Below are positions 8,809 to 15,411 of a stretch of DNA of 42,856 bases, piece by piece. The stretch is from Hellea sp. GTDB lineage: Bacteria > Pseudomonadota > Alphaproteobacteria > Caulobacterales > Maricaulaceae. The DNA lies in assembly GCA_020631215.1 (NCBI GenBank), contig JAHDHS010000017.1, positions 1 through 42,856 on the forward strand. The letters are read 5' to 3'. How positions within the stretch are numbered: the first letter of the stretch is position 1; every line of letters starts with the position of its first letter. Made by a program: the position numbers and the translations under genes. The notes below the pieces were generated by a model that made no database searches, was not told the DNA's origin, and worked only from the letters and a program-made list of their open reading frames with translations.

Positions 8809-8825
8809 CTGTGATTTAATATGGC

Positions 8826-10334
8826 TTAGTGTTTATGTTTCTTTTTACACGTTGTGCCATGTGCATCTTTGATCTCTTTGCCGAATTGATCATAGCGTTT
8901 TGAGCTACCTGCGTAGCAATATTCGCCCGTTGTATTGACGTGATTAGACGGGTCATGAACCATATAGGAGTTACCGCTTTCATAGTCATATTCAGAGATG
9001 CCGGCACCTGCCAAAGTGTCACCTGACATGCCTGACATGTCCAGGCATGAACCATCAGCTTGCAGCGATGTGCCAGCCGGACACTCTACTGAACCACCTG
9101 AGATATAGCCGCCGGATGTGCTGCCGCCGGAAATATATCCGCCGTGATCACCGCCGTGACCTGGTATGTCATGGGTGTGCGTGTGTGTGACAGGCGCTGA
9201 TGGGCGGTCAACATATTTGATGACTTCTTTTTCAACAACGCGGTCAACATATTCAACAACCGGACGGTCAACATATTCGACAACCGGACGGTCAACATAT
9301 TCAACGACAGGCTTTTCGACGATTTTTTCAACAGTCTGAACCCGGTCCACATATTGTACGACAGGCTTTTCGACGATCTTCTCAACTTCCTTGACCACCT
9401 CATAGGGGCGATCCACATATTGCACGACCGGCTTCTCAACAATGCGCTCTACCGGCACCTCTTTGATCACCTCATATGGACGGTCAACATATTGCACGAC
9501 AGGTTTTTCAACCACCTTCTCGACAATCTTTTCCTGAATGACGGGACGGTCGACATATTTAACCACAGGGCGGTCAATATGTTTGACGACTGTGCGTGTT
9601 TGAATTTTTGGTGGGGCCTGAACGACCACTGTCCGTGTTTGAACCGGGCGAGGCGCCGGAACCGGATAGGTTGTCGAGACAAATCGGCCGGAATGCACCA
9701 TGTGAGGCGGACGCATAACATGCGGCGTTGCGACAACTGTGCTGGAATAGGACGATGTATAATATCCACCGCCGCTGCCATAGCGCGATGAGCCATAACG
9801 GCTGCCGCCGCCAACTGGGCCGTGATGACCATGATGTGCGTGATGACCGGCGCCGATCGGGCCGCCATAACCGGCACTAGATGACCCATAACGAGACGGG
9901 CTGCGGCCATTGGCCAGAGCATATCCTGCCAGTCCGCCCAGCGCCGCGCCGATGGCTGTGCCTTCTTGGCGCTGTCCTGATCCGGCGAGGTTGGAGCCTA
10001 AAGCTCCGCCCAGACCTGCGCCGATGGCTGTGCCCGCCAGATTGCGCCCGTTAAATCCGGGATTAAATGATCCTGCATAAGGGTTGCCGCCATAACGGCT
10101 CTGACTGTTGCCATAGGCCGCTCCGGCCAGTCCGCCAAGCGTTGCGCCAATGGCGGTATATTCGTCGCCCATGCCGTTTGGCGCCAGGTTTGATCCCAGA
10201 GCGCCGCCCAGACCCGCGCCGACAGCGCCGCCAAGAACGGTATTATTATCCAGCCCGCCAAAAAGCTGCGCATGCGCAACAGCCGGGGACAGACTTAAAG
10301 CGGCAATGGCCGCACCAGTTAAAAGGACTTTCAT
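8826..10334 (-). CDS. Secreted double glycine-zipper protein with YVDRP/EKIVEKPVV repeats
   Basis: 502 aa from the ATG at 10334, preceded by GAGGAG at good spacing; the upstream in-frame start at 10442 lacks such a site and sits ahead of the signal peptide. Order: signal peptide (1-23, ending AHAQ); two copies of a glycine zipper (about 33-75 and 97-141, each containing GAGLGGALGSNL); a Gly/Ser/Tyr/His-rich stretch (145-200); a Pro-rich link; a repeat array at about 251-378 with eight YVDR units and one HIDR unit alternating with EKIVEKPVV-type units; a His/Gly-rich spacer; and a Cys-containing C-terminal domain (C418, C430, C473, C496) beginning ECPAGTSLQADGSC. The array resembles the Val/Pro/charged repeats of eukaryotic alveolins in style; homology is not claimed. 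Function unknown; an exported, possibly fibrous or envelope-linking protein is inferred. Confidence 0.85.
   Translation of the reverse strand: MKVLLTGAAIAALSLSPAVAHAQLFGGLDNNTVLGGAVGAGLGGALGSNLAPNGMGDEYTAIGATLGGLAGAAYGNSQSRYGGNPYAGSFNPGFNGRNLAGTAIGAGLGGALGSNLAGSGQRQEGTAIGAALGGLAGYALANGRSPSRYGSSSAGYGGPIGAGHHAHHGHHGPVGGGSRYGSSRYGSGGGYYTSSYSSTVVATPHVMRPPHMVHSGRFVSTTYPVPAPRPVQTRTVVVQAPPKIQTRTVVKHIDRPVVKYVDRPVIQEKIVEKVVEKPVVQYVDRPYEVIKEVPVERIVEKPVVQYVDRPYEVVKEVEKIVEKPVVQYVDRVQTVEKIVEKPVVEYVDRPVVEYVDRPVVEYVDRVVEKEVIKYVDRPSAPVTHTHTHDIPGHGGDHGGYISGGSTSGGYISGGSVECPAGTSLQADGSCLDMSGMSGDTLAGAGISEYDYESGNSYMVHDPSNHVNTTGEYCYAGSSKRYDQFGKEIKDAHGTTCKKKHKH
9201..9584 (-). repeat. In-frame coding repeat array (YVDRP units)
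   Basis: On the plus strand CGGTCAACATATT and close variants recur at irregular spacing, encoding YVDR on the minus strand. The three units nearest 9241-9305 are almost identical 27-bp tandem copies; others are separated by EKIVEKP spacers. Reading frame is kept throughout, so this is a protein repeat and not an intergenic array. Near-identical neighbours suggest recent unit duplication. Confidence 0.9.
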
Positions 10335-10514
10335 TGTTACAGGCTCCTCATTGCCAATATATATTTCACCAAATTTGAGGATGCTTTCACAATCCCCACC
10401 ACAGCACTTCGGCCGCCACGCTTGCTTTGATGCAAGTCTCACGCCAGCTCATAGATTCGGTAACATGAATGCAGGCTGGCAACAAAAGAACTCGCCTGAA
10501 ACGGGAATCCTCAT

Positions 10515-10541
10515 AAAAAAACCCCAACCAAAAGGTTGGGG
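10515..10541 (-). terminator. Intrinsic terminator of the third glycine-zipper gene
   Basis: On the minus strand CCCCAACC-TTTT-GGTTGGGG (plus 10522-10541) is a perfect 8-bp stem followed by seven T (plus 10515-10521). It lies 24 bases beyond the stop at 10566. Confidence 0.93.
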
Positions 10542-10565
10542 CCGTTCTTTGGGGGAATTTGGGGT

Positions 10566-11261
10566 CTAGTGATCCGAATAACAGATGTTCGACCCGTGAT
10601 AGTGTCCGCGCCTGGTTGGGCGGTAATCGCGGCGGTAATCATTCGCGTAACGCTTCAAATATTTTTTCTCGCGCTTCAGGTCCTGAATTTCCCGATCAAT
10701 CTGTTTTAGGCGGCGACGCTCATATTTGCGGCTGTAATGGCCATACCCATTTTTTAGATATTTACGCTCATCCCGTAAATCGGCCAGACGGCGGTCAATG
10801 CGGCGCAATTTACGCGCGGTACGGCGATCATAACGATCATAGCGGTTATTTCCGTAATAATCATCATAGCCGCGTGTGCGATGTCCATAGGATCCGTGGC
10901 TGCCATGACTGCCGTGATAAGCGACTGGCGTGGCTGTCCGGTAACCGCGTGTGGTCGTGGTATAACCCCGGCGGGACTTATATTTCTCACAATCATTGAC
11001 GCCGTCACCGACCGCTGCGCCCAATGTGCCGCCAATCAGCGCGCCAAGAACCGCGCCTTCGGTGTTATCACCGCGTCCGGCAATTTCCTTGCCGACAACC
11101 GCGCCCAGCGAACCGCCCACAACGGCGCCGGCCACAGCATTTTCTGTGTCCTTACACTTTTCATAGCGGTAATCACCAGCTTGCGCGATGGCGGGGGTTA
11201 GCATTGTGGCCGCAGCCAATGTGACCGCAGCGAGTGATGTTTTTGAAAATAGATTTCTCAT
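10566..11261 (-). CDS. Secreted glycine-zipper protein with duplicated basic coiled segment
   Basis: 231 aa; ATG at 11261 preceded by AGGAG. A signal peptide (about 1-28, ending AQAG) leads into a glycine-zipper pair at 42-90 (AGAVVGGSLGAVVGKE and EGAVLGALIGGTLGAAVG) flanked by two Cys (36 and 91). Residues 96-146 are Gly/Tyr/His/Arg-rich. Residues 152-203 contain two related basic helical segments, LRRIDRRLADLRDERKYLK and LKQIDREIQDLKREKKYLK, 33 residues apart, probably coiled coils; the tail ends CYSDH. It is the first transcribed of the zipper trio, with its own terminator. The basic coiled part could bind anionic envelope polymers or another protein; this is a guess. Confidence 0.87.
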   Translation of the reverse strand: MRNLFSKTSLAAVTLAAATMLTPAIAQAGDYRYEKCKDTENAVAGAVVGGSLGAVVGKEIAGRGDNTEGAVLGALIGGTLGAAVGDGVNDCEKYKSRRGYTTTTRGYRTATPVAYHGSHGSHGSYGHRTRGYDDYYGNNRYDRYDRRTARKLRRIDRRLADLRDERKYLKNGYGHYSRKYERRRLKQIDREIQDLKREKKYLKRYANDYRRDYRPTRRGHYHGSNICYSDH

Positions 11262-11404
11262 TTTCGACTCCTGTCTTAGGCTTGCGGAAGGGGTTATGCC
11301 CGACCGTTAAAGCAGGATTAGCAAAGCGGCTCTGAACTCACTCTGAGGCGTGGGTTCATGTTCAGTTCAGATAGGCCTTGCTATATTATAAACTCTGCTG
11401 AAAT

Positions 11405-12436
11405 CTAAAAGCCATTGCTTTTCATGAATTTAGCCGCTTCGTCCAGAGCTTGATGCGCTTCGGGCAGAACATCATCGAAAATTTGAAAGACATGCGGCAT
11501 GTTTGACCAGCTTTGCAAAACAGCAGGTGATCCCTCCGCCTGCGCCTTGGCAACATAGCGGGTCGAATCATGATAAAGCATCTCATCCGAGCTGACCTGC
11601 ACGAGTGTTGGCGGCAGGCCGGAGAGATCATCAAAAATGGGCGATATGCGCGGATCGGCCGGGCTCATGCCGTAATTCTTGCGCATACCCAACAGCAACA
11701 GCCAGCGCGGCAGTTTCAGCAAAGGCCGCAGCAATGGTTGCAGCATCAAATCCTTTTCCAGATTTTGTTTGAAGGACGGGCTGCTCGCGGTCGAATCGGT
11801 CGTCGGGGATAAAGCAAAGGCTGTATCAACTTGACGCAAACCGCGATCCCGGGCCCAATTGAGCAAGCTTAAGCATAAATTCCCGCCCGCACTGTCTCCG
11901 GCCATGGCAAATTGGTTCAGCGCCAGAGGGCCGTCCGGTCCATTTTCCAGGATCCAGTTATAAGCGATTTGGCAATCCTGCGTACAGGTCAGGCGCGTAT
12001 GTTCCGGCATCAGGCGGTAATTAGGCGTGAAAACAACGCATCCAAGTTTTTGCGCCAGATTGGCCGTGATCGGTCTGTGGCTGATGGCGCTGCCAACAGT
12101 GAAGGCGCCGCCGTGTAAATATAGCAAACGTTTGGTCGGATCAGAGTTTTTAGCAATCGTCCAAGCGCCCGGAACAGATTTGCCGTTGAACTCGGCGATG
12201 TCATTGCGAAATTCAGCAAATTCCAACAAGTCGGTGCGTTTCAGCCCGGCTTCTTCAAACATCTGACGCTTATTCTCCCAACCGGTTTTAGCATTGGCGG
12301 CTTGAGCCGGCTTGACGAATTTTTCCATCAAATATGTTTCGATGGCTTTTAGTCCTTCGGAATCAGGATTGGTTTCAAATGTGACTGGGAAGTCTTTGTC
12401 GAATTTTTTCAGGTTCGGGCCGGAATGAAATAACAT
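11405..12436 (-). CDS. Alpha/beta hydrolase, hormone-sensitive-lipase-like esterase
   Basis: 343 aa. The oxyanion motif HGGAF and nucleophile elbow GDSAGGN define family IV (HSL-like) esterases; a Ser-Asp-Glu segment (QVSSDEMLYHD) and MPHVFQIF supply the Asp and His of the triad. Such enzymes hydrolyse short-chain carboxyl esters. No signal peptide is seen, so it is probably cytoplasmic. It lies between the zipper trio and the NACHT gene on the minus strand with gaps of over 130 bp on both sides, so it is probably a single transcription unit. The approximately 90-residue N-terminal cap region is typical of the family. Natural substrate unknown. Confidence 0.92.
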   Translation of the reverse strand: MLFHSGPNLKKFDKDFPVTFETNPDSEGLKAIETYLMEKFVKPAQAANAKTGWENKRQMFEEAGLKRTDLLEFAEFRNDIAEFNGKSVPGAWTIAKNSDPTKRLLYLHGGAFTVGSAISHRPITANLAQKLGCVVFTPNYRLMPEHTRLTCTQDCQIAYNWILENGPDGPLALNQFAMAGDSAGGNLCLSLLNWARDRGLRQVDTAFALSPTTDSTASSPSFKQNLEKDLMLQPLLRPLLKLPRWLLLLGMRKNYGMSPADPRISPIFDDLSGLPPTLVQVSSDEMLYHDSTRYVAKAQAEGSPAVLQSWSNMPHVFQIFDDVLPEAHQALDEAAKFMKSNGF

Positions 12437-12573
12437 GGTAGACTTTCTTTGATGTATGGCAGGCTTCTTGTTGTCTTATGAAGCCCAATCCCGTCCAGCG
12501 CAAAGCCAAATTTGTAACCAATACTTTCAATTTTGAACTGAGATCATGAGGGTAGGGCGTCTGGGTTGCAGGA

Positions 12574-14532
12574 TTAGAAGAACATGTCATCCAAGCTTTT
12601 TTCGCTCTTGGAGTGGCCGTCTTTGCTTTTGGAGATATGCAGGTTCACCATTTTATTGATCTCATGCAGCATGGTATCAATCTCATCAAAGGCGGCTTCT
12701 ATTTTCTTATGGTATTTCGGATCTTCACCCAAATAGGCTTCGGTGACATCTGTGGTGTTCTGAGTGCGGGGATCATGTAAGCACAGCGTGATCTCCCCGT
12801 CTTTGACCGAAGCAGACAGTTTAGTGCCATATTCCGGGCTTTTAGTGCCATGTTTTAATAATTGGGTCGGGCGGGCGGTGGAGAGGCATTTGGTCATGCA
12901 GTCAGTGAACTTTTTCACCAAAGCACCCTGAAAGACCAGATTGTCCAGATTGGTGTAATATTTTCCAACCTCGCCATTATCCCAGGTTGGATATAAAATC
13001 GGAACAAATTCATCCTGGCTTTTAGGTTTCTTGACTTTGATGACGCGCCAAATGGGCTTCAAATTATACCCCTCAATATAGGCCCAGCGCCGGGAACCCG
13101 CCGGTTTAATTTTGAAAATCATCTCCGCCTCGATCAGGCGGTCATAAAAAGGCATGATATAGGCTTGATCAACTTTGACCTTATTCATCCGGTAGGCCAG
13201 GTTCAGCACATTGTCAGAGGCTCGCATGGCAAAATCCTCAAGGATTTTTTCCGTTCTGTTAAAGTCGATGTTAATGACCCAATAAGCCGCAAAAAATTCC
13301 TGAAAGGAGCGGTGAATAAATAAATAGCTCATCCCATCTTTTTTGATCAGGTTTACCGCATCAATCACTTCATGCATAAACTGATCAATCGTACAGGTAA
13401 TCTTATCGGGGCCGTCCTTCGTTAAATTGACGTGATCAATCGATCTTTGGATGTATTCACGAATTTCAGCTTCGCGAAGTTCAAATTTTTCCTGATAATA
13501 GGTGAACATGCAAAAGGTGGAAAAGACCAAGCGAAACTCATTGATGCTCAAACAATGTGGTCGCTTATAGGATTCTTTGATGGCGTCATGTTCGGAATAA
13601 AGCGCGTGAAAGGCGTTGTCGTAAAAGTCGATGATATTATCGGCAATATCGGCTTTTTGCCGATAGGTGACCAACATCATGAGCGCCAGCAGAGGGGATG
13701 ATAAAAACTCTTCATAGCGTTTGAAGAATTTCTTCGTGATCATATTTTTGAAGCGATTTGTTAAATCTTTGGGCAGGGGCGTCTTGCTGATAAGGTCCAG
13801 CGTTTGAGCCCGGGTAAAGGGATTGACGTCATAAATTTGAAAGGCTTTCCATCCGACGAAAGTTTCATTCGGACGGCTGCTGATCACGATGCTGCATTTT
13901 TTAAAATATTGTTCAAATTCCAACAGTTGCCGCTCTACGGCCTCGCGCTTTTCAAGTGAAACTTCATCAAAGCCGTCAAAGATCAAGAGAAACGACCCAT
14001 CTGCGGCAATCTCTCGAAACAGGTCGAGTTTCATTTCTTTACCGGCTGAGAGCGTATAACGCATGAGGGTCAGGATATCGACATCTTCCATGTCGTTGAA
14101 TTTTCTAAGCTCAATAAAAACAGGGATTTTACCTTCCGGCTCCTCATAAACGCTTTTCCATAATTTCTTCATGAATAAGGTTTTGCCGGATCCGCCATCA
14201 CCTCGCACAACGACGCGTTTTCCGTCCCGAATGTCACTGATCAAAGAGTGGTCATCAATCGAAGCGCTTTGGGCATCTTTGACATGAAAACTGCATGGGA
14301 CATAGACGTCATTCAATTCAGAATTGATTGAACGTGAGCAGATCAATTGTACCGTAGAGGTCTTGCCATTGGTTCGGTCGAGATAATCTTCAAAATTGGT
14401 GAAATGCTTCTCAATCTTGACCCTGATTTTGCTTTGTAGGGTCGGCTGTAAGCGGTTCCAGAAATCTTTGGCGGTTTTCAGGTAATTGGCTGTTTTGATT
14501 ACAGTGCCGACAGTTGCGCTTGGCTCCAGCAC
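12574..14532 (-). CDS. NACHT-family STAND NTPase, candidate antiphage protein
   Basis: About 652 aa from a GTG at 14532 with GGGAG six bases upstream; a TTG at 14547 would add five residues without a good site, and a stop lies just above. Numbering from the TTG: a helical N-terminal segment of about 110 residues; Walker A GDGGSGKT (116-123); Walker B LLIFDGFDEV (187-196); sensor SSRPNE (223-228); and the winged-helix-region motif FIHRSFQEFFAAYW (410-423) characteristic of NACHT proteins. The last about 230 residues show no LRR, WD40, TPR or other repeat, and no nuclease, TIR or membrane effector domain is visible. Bacterial NACHT proteins of this short layout include experimentally shown phage-defence genes. 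The gene looks richer in A/T than its neighbours and stands alone, consistent with transfer. The immune role is inferred. Confidence 0.88.
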   Translation of the reverse strand: MLEPSATVGTVIKTANYLKTAKDFWNRLQPTLQSKIRVKIEKHFTNFEDYLDRTNGKTSTVQLICSRSINSELNDVYVPCSFHVKDAQSASIDDHSLISDIRDGKRVVVRGDGGSGKTLFMKKLWKSVYEEPEGKIPVFIELRKFNDMEDVDILTLMRYTLSAGKEMKLDLFREIAADGSFLLIFDGFDEVSLEKREAVERQLLEFEQYFKKCSIVISSRPNETFVGWKAFQIYDVNPFTRAQTLDLISKTPLPKDLTNRFKNMITKKFFKRYEEFLSSPLLALMMLVTYRQKADIADNIIDFYDNAFHALYSEHDAIKESYKRPHCLSINEFRLVFSTFCMFTYYQEKFELREAEIREYIQRSIDHVNLTKDGPDKITCTIDQFMHEVIDAVNLIKKDGMSYLFIHRSFQEFFAAYWVINIDFNRTEKILEDFAMRASDNVLNLAYRMNKVKVDQAYIMPFYDRLIEAEMIFKIKPAGSRRWAYIEGYNLKPIWRVIKVKKPKSQDEFVPILYPTWDNGEVGKYYTNLDNLVFQGALVKKFTDCMTKCLSTARPTQLLKHGTKSPEYGTKLSASVKDGEITLCLHDPRTQNTTDVTEAYLGEDPKYHKKIEAAFDEIDTMLHEINKMVNLHISKSKDGHSKSEKSLDDMFF

Positions 14533-14629
14533 TTTACGCTCCCACAATTCTACAAGACTTTGTCATGACCCGATTTTGGTAATGATTTTATGCGGTCAGT
14601 CAATTGATGCTTTGTTATGCTGGTTTTGG

Positions 14630-14652
14630 GTGTTTCGCTGTGTTGGAAACAC
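14630..14652. promoter_or_regulatory. Inverted repeat between the NACHT gene and gcrA
   Basis: GTGTTTC (14630-14636) and GAAACAC (14646-14652) form a perfect 7-bp dyad with a 9-base centre. No T-run follows, so it resembles an operator more than a terminator. It lies about 100 bp upstream of the NACHT start and 165 bp upstream of gcrA in a divergent, A/T-rich intergenic region (14548-14817). Whether any protein binds it is unknown. Confidence 0.4.
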
Positions 14653-14660
14653 AATATATT

Positions 14661-14675
14661 GATTCCTGTGGATAG
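14661..14675. promoter_or_regulatory. GANTC site and DnaA-box-like sequence upstream of gcrA
   Basis: GATTC at 14661-14665 matches the CcrM methylation site GANTC. Two bases on, the minus strand of 14667-14675 reads CTATCCACA, one mismatch from the DnaA box TTATNCACA. In Caulobacter, DnaA activates gcrA and CcrM methylation modulates GcrA targets, so the pairing fits the downstream gene. A single short match of each kind can arise by chance. Confidence 0.35.
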
Positions 14676-14817
14676 AGTGCGGGAAAGATATTGTGGTTTG
14701 CGTTGGGTTTGATACGATATATGGTGTAAATACAGGCTTAAGGCCTAAATCAAAATCAATATATAGGGGGTTAGCACCAGTTTTGGGGCTTTGCGCCCTA
14801 ATTCGAAGGAAAAACTC

Positions 14818-15336
14818 ATGGCTTGGACCGATGATCGCGTGGCAATACTCACCAAATTATGGGCTGAGGGCCTTTCAGCCAGCCAGATAGCCAAACAGCT
14901 TGGCGGCGTGACCCGCAATGCCGTCATAGGTAAGGTGCATCGTCTGGGCCTTTCCGGCAGGGCCAAGCCATCCTCTCCGCGCAAAAAGGCTGCGGGAACA
15001 ACGCGCAAGGCGGCGCCGAGAAAACGTACGACCCGTGCGCCATCTGTCCCGCGCACCCCGCGGGTTGTGGCGGCGGCTCCGCCTCCACCGCCTCCTTTGG
15101 AGGCCAAGCCGATGGCCAATGGTGAATTTGCGACTATTCTGACAATCACTGACCATATGTGTAAATGGCCGATAGGCGATCCATCCAAGTCTGATTTCCG
15201 CTTTTGTGGTCGCAAGACCGACCCGGAAGAGCCTTATTGCATCGCTCACTCTCAGGTGGCCTACCAACCATCCCGCCGCCGCGGCAGTAAAATCGCCATT
15301 GGCCCGAACCCAACCAGCCGCAAACGGCTTCGGTAA
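14818..15336 (+). CDS. gcrA: GcrA cell-cycle regulator
   Basis: 172 aa from the ATG at 14818 with GAAGGA upstream; a TTG at 14791 is rejected because GcrA proteins begin MAWTDDRV. The N-terminal DNA-binding domain (about residues 1-45) contains LWAEGLSASQIAKQLGG and TRNAVIGKVHRLGLSG. A basic Ala/Pro/Arg linker with a run of six Pro follows, then the C-terminal RNA-polymerase sigma-factor-interacting domain with CKWPIGDP, FCGR and YCIAHS cysteines and histidine. GcrA binds the housekeeping sigma factor and promoters with methylated GANTC sites, driving S-phase genes in Caulobacter and relatives. Its presence places the organism among alphaproteobacteria. The upstream region carries a GANTC site and a DnaA-box-like sequence; a terminator follows. 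Confidence 0.97.
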   Translation: MAWTDDRVAILTKLWAEGLSASQIAKQLGGVTRNAVIGKVHRLGLSGRAKPSSPRKKAAGTTRKAAPRKRTTRAPSVPRTPRVVAAAPPPPPPLEAKPMANGEFATILTITDHMCKWPIGDPSKSDFRFCGRKTDPEEPYCIAHSQVAYQPSRRRGSKIAIGPNPTSRKRLR

Positions 15337-15358
15337 TGGTTTGAATAAATAATGATAA

Positions 15359-15381
15359 GGCCGCCTTTAAGGCGGCTTTTT
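15359..15381 (+). terminator. Intrinsic terminator after gcrA
   Basis: GCCGCC (15360-15365), loop TTTAA, GGCGGC (15371-15376), followed by TTTTTC. It lies about 23 bases after the gcrA stop and isolates gcrA from sdaA. Confidence 0.9.
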
Positions 15382-15411
15382 CTTTGCCCTGTTCTAGGAT
15401 AAAGCCGCGCT

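Noticed and set aside
9201-9584. Possible CRISPR-like repeat array
   Set aside because: Repeats are irregularly spaced, stay in one reading frame and encode a protein repeat; spacers are not unique non-coding sequence.
12574-14532. TIR, nuclease or membrane effector domain on the NACHT protein
   Set aside because: No catalytic motif or hydrophobic helix visible at either end; only structure prediction could show a hidden effector.
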